64,000 nt of DNA, from NCBI GenBank assembly GCA_035299025.1, contig DATGXK010000007.1, positions 868,001-932,000 of the forward strand, given 5' to 3'. Of the stretch, positions 62,712 through 64,000 are shown one piece after another. Source of the DNA: Leadbetterella sp035299025 (lineage in GTDB: Bacteria; Bacteroidota; Bacteroidia; Cytophagales; Spirosomataceae). The translations under genes and the position numbers were made by a program. The notes beneath the pieces were generated by a model. The model had not been told where the DNA came from. It made no database searches and was given only the letters and a program-made list of their open reading frames with translations. Numbering within the stretch: the stretch's first letter is position 1; each line of letters starts with the position of its first letter.

Positions 62712-62834
62712 CACAATAATTGGATAACTAAAGAAGAGTGCATGGAGATGCTATCGGTAAATATCAATGTGATAAAGCGTCCCCTTGTTTATTTAGAAAA
62801 TTTTGATATTTTTGATAAAAATAAGCATTTGTAG
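62712..62834 (+). pseudogene. Remnant of a small HTH (excisionase-like) protein
   Basis: The frame after a TGA reads HNNWITKEECMEMLSVNINVI and then diverges, ending at TAG 62834. WITKEECMEMLSV resembles the start of HTH_17-type proteins in Bacteroidota elements. There is no start codon ahead of it and the second helix is lost. It overlaps the upstream part of the next open frame, which supports a later start for that gene. Confidence 0.35.
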
Positions 62835-62862
62835 TAACCATATTTTCGACATACCACTAATA

Positions 62863-63534
62863 ATGTTATCTGAAACCATAATTACAATGACAGCACTACA
62901 ACTATTCTCAATAATTACATTCTTCGGTGGAGTCATTGTCTCTGCTTTTGTATTTATTGGTAAAAAGTATGTTGACTTTTTTAAGGATAAAGAATTAGAA
63001 AAATTCAAGAATAGAATATTTTATGAAAATGAAAATTCTAAAAGACAATTTGAAAAAGAGTTAGAGGGTTATAGGAGCCAATTAAGTATTTTGGAAGGCA
63101 GGCAAACTCGGATTAACGATAAAATTTCCCTAGTGATAGAAGAACTTTATTCAAAATTAATCGAATATAATAGTTCTATGATTGACTTAACTCAAACCTT
63201 AAGACTAGTGGATAGTAGCGATAGAAATAATTTGAGACAGGAAGAATTGGAGCGAATTAAGAATTCTACTGATTTGGGTAATGATTACATGATTTACTAC
63301 CACAAAAATAAATTGTACTTTAATAAAGAAACCAGAATTTTGATTGAAAATTTAAACGAAGAGTTAAAAAATGCCTTCTGGGACTATACATTTAAAGAGA
63401 GGTTTGCAATAAATGATTCCGCTTACACAAATGATATACTCAAGAAAGTTTCAGAAATAATACGTAATAAAGTCCCTATTTTAGTTGAAAATTTAGAGAA
63501 AAGTTTTAGACGAAATCTAGGACTGGAAGAATAG
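62863..63534 (+). CDS. Membrane-anchored coiled-coil protein of unknown function
   Basis: With ATG 62863 the protein is 223 aa (ATG 62887 is also possible; the frame from 62803 begins in the HTH remnant). An N-terminal transmembrane helix (about residues 10-33, LQLFSIITFFGGVIVSAFVFI) is followed by a long charged coiled coil (about 40-85). A cytoplasmic helical domain to the end has YMIYYHKNKLYFNKETRILI and PILVENLEKSF. Family unknown. The next gene follows within 41 bases in the same direction, so the two may work together. Confidence 0.65.
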   Translation: MLSETIITMTALQLFSIITFFGGVIVSAFVFIGKKYVDFFKDKELEKFKNRIFYENENSKRQFEKELEGYRSQLSILEGRQTRINDKISLVIEELYSKLIEYNSSMIDLTQTLRLVDSSDRNNLRQEELERIKNSTDLGNDYMIYYHKNKLYFNKETRILIENLNEELKNAFWDYTFKERFAINDSAYTNDILKKVSEIIRNKVPILVENLEKSFRRNLGLEE

Positions 63535-63575
63535 TTTTTTTTTACAACAATAAATTAATATAATTTCGACTTAAG

Positions 63576-64000
63576 ATGGCATACGAAATAAACCTTGAAG
63601 TTTACACTTTTCAAATTAGAAATAAAGGTGACAAATCTTTTTTTTACTCACTTGATAATTTCCTAGAAAATGAAGATGTAATTCCTTTTTTTGCTGACTT
63701 CATTAAATACTACTCAAACATTTCTATTAGTGAAATACAGCAAAAGTCACTTCAATTTACATCTAATATTAGAATGACGTCTGGCGATAGAATTATTAGT
63801 GGTATTCTTGAAAGTGGAGATTATGGCGTTGAAAGTAAGATAAAAGATAAAGAAGGAAAACAAAAATACCTTAAAGCTCCTGATGAATTAGATATAAAAC
63901 CTTTTTACTTTTTAATATGGGTCCCAAATAGTACTAACGTTGGAATCTTTATAACCCAAAGACTTGGAGTTTTTGGAATTCACGGGATGTTCACAACTCA
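63576..64000 (+). CDS. Unknown protein, 3' end outside window
   Basis: The open frame from ATG 63576 (MAYEINLEVYTFQIRNKGDK) runs without a stop to the window edge, about 141 codons so far. It has IPFFADFIKYYSN, RMTSGDRIISGILESGDYGV and FYFLIWVPNSTNVGIFITQRLGVFGIHG, an alternating hydrophobic pattern typical of a globular beta-rich protein. I do not recognise the family. It probably forms an operon with the membrane coiled-coil gene before it. Confidence 0.7.
   Translation, partial: MAYEINLEVYTFQIRNKGDKSFFYSLDNFLENEDVIPFFADFIKYYSNISISEIQQKSLQFTSNIRMTSGDRIISGILESGDYGVESKIKDKEGKQKYLKAPDELDIKPFYFLIWVPNSTNVGIFITQRLGVFGIHGMFTT

Larger units (their letters stand above)
28642..64000. mobile_element. 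Integrated mobile element / defence island, right end outside window
   Basis: The left border is set by the tRNA 3' remnant. Inside are an integrase, XRE repressor, excisionase-like HTH protein, HUH Rep, restriction and other defence genes, umuDC, gene fragments and structured non-coding repeats. No second copy of the tRNA sequence was seen to position 64000, so the other border and the intact tRNA gene should lie further right. No relaxase, T4SS, phage structural or transposase genes are visible in the part shown. It could be an IME, a phage satellite or a decayed ICE. That it is one element rather than several nested ones is inference. Confidence 0.65.

Noticed and set aside
62803..62862. 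Upstream start for the membrane coiled-coil gene
   Set aside because: The stretch overlaps the HTH remnant in another frame and adds a second weak hydrophobic segment; ATG 62863 gives a clean membrane anchor.

Overview
The window looks like a chromosomal segment of an AT-rich member of the Bacteroidota, most likely a Cytophagales-type freshwater or soil bacterium (inference). The clues are a TonB-dependent receptor with a carboxypeptidase-regulatory N-terminus, a C-terminal 3-coathanger-type repeat in a secreted protease, DUF2461, DUF2147 and DinB-family proteins, genes without Shine-Dalgarno sequences, and several -7 elements of the Bacteroidota form TAnnTTTG.

Positions 1 to about 28.6 kb are ordinary chromosome. 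They run: the 3' end of accA with a tight operon (HAD phosphatase, M50 protease, acyltransferase, a Met/Cys PLP enzyme); a TonB receptor; trpS with a PAP2 phosphatase and a DUF2147 protein; two tandem DinB proteins; a glycosyltransferase; an SF1 helicase; a SatD/DUF3307/VF530 operon preceded by four tandem 28-bp palindromic units; and a carbohydrate region. The carbohydrate region holds an AraC regulator, a sugar isomerase/epimerase, two Gfo/Idh/MocA oxidoreductases, a 1215-aa ThuA-dehydrogenase-CARDB-cupredoxin fusion, a GH99-like protein, an acyltransferase and a GH43 enzyme.

At 28642-28664 the 3' end of a tRNA gene (T-loop and acceptor strand) lies on the minus strand with its terminator but without the rest of the tRNA, right beside a tyrosine integrase. 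I read this as one end of an integrated element that runs past the right edge of the window. Its left module is integrase, XRE repressor, excisionase-like HTH protein, an HUH-type replication initiator (HFH and YxxKY motifs) and two small genes, followed by a structured non-coding block (A) full of GTTTAC palindromes. Next come about 18 kb of defence genes: type I R-M (hsdM, hsdS, hsdR) interleaved with an Abi_C-type protein, an Mrr-type nuclease, a Kiwa-like pair, an AAA/DUF4143 ATPase, an unknown protein, and a 1937-aa DUF4011/SF1-helicase/Vsr-like protein. Remnants of an older hsdR (a 5' piece at 40369 and a 3' piece at 46123) bracket the present ATPase-hsdR-orphan unit, so that unit appears to have replaced an older hsdR.

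Two further structured blocks (B at 52.2 kb, C at 56.7 kb) are diverged direct repeats of each other. They share the symmetric core TTGTC-C-GACAA with block A. They flank a large vWD/RCC1 lipoprotein gene. Beyond them are a secreted metalloprotease, umuDC behind a 22-bp perfect palindrome, a membrane coiled-coil protein, and an unknown gene cut by the window end. The most novel signal is this modular layout: an integrating element with an HUH Rep and at least three palindrome-rich blocks that separate cargo modules.
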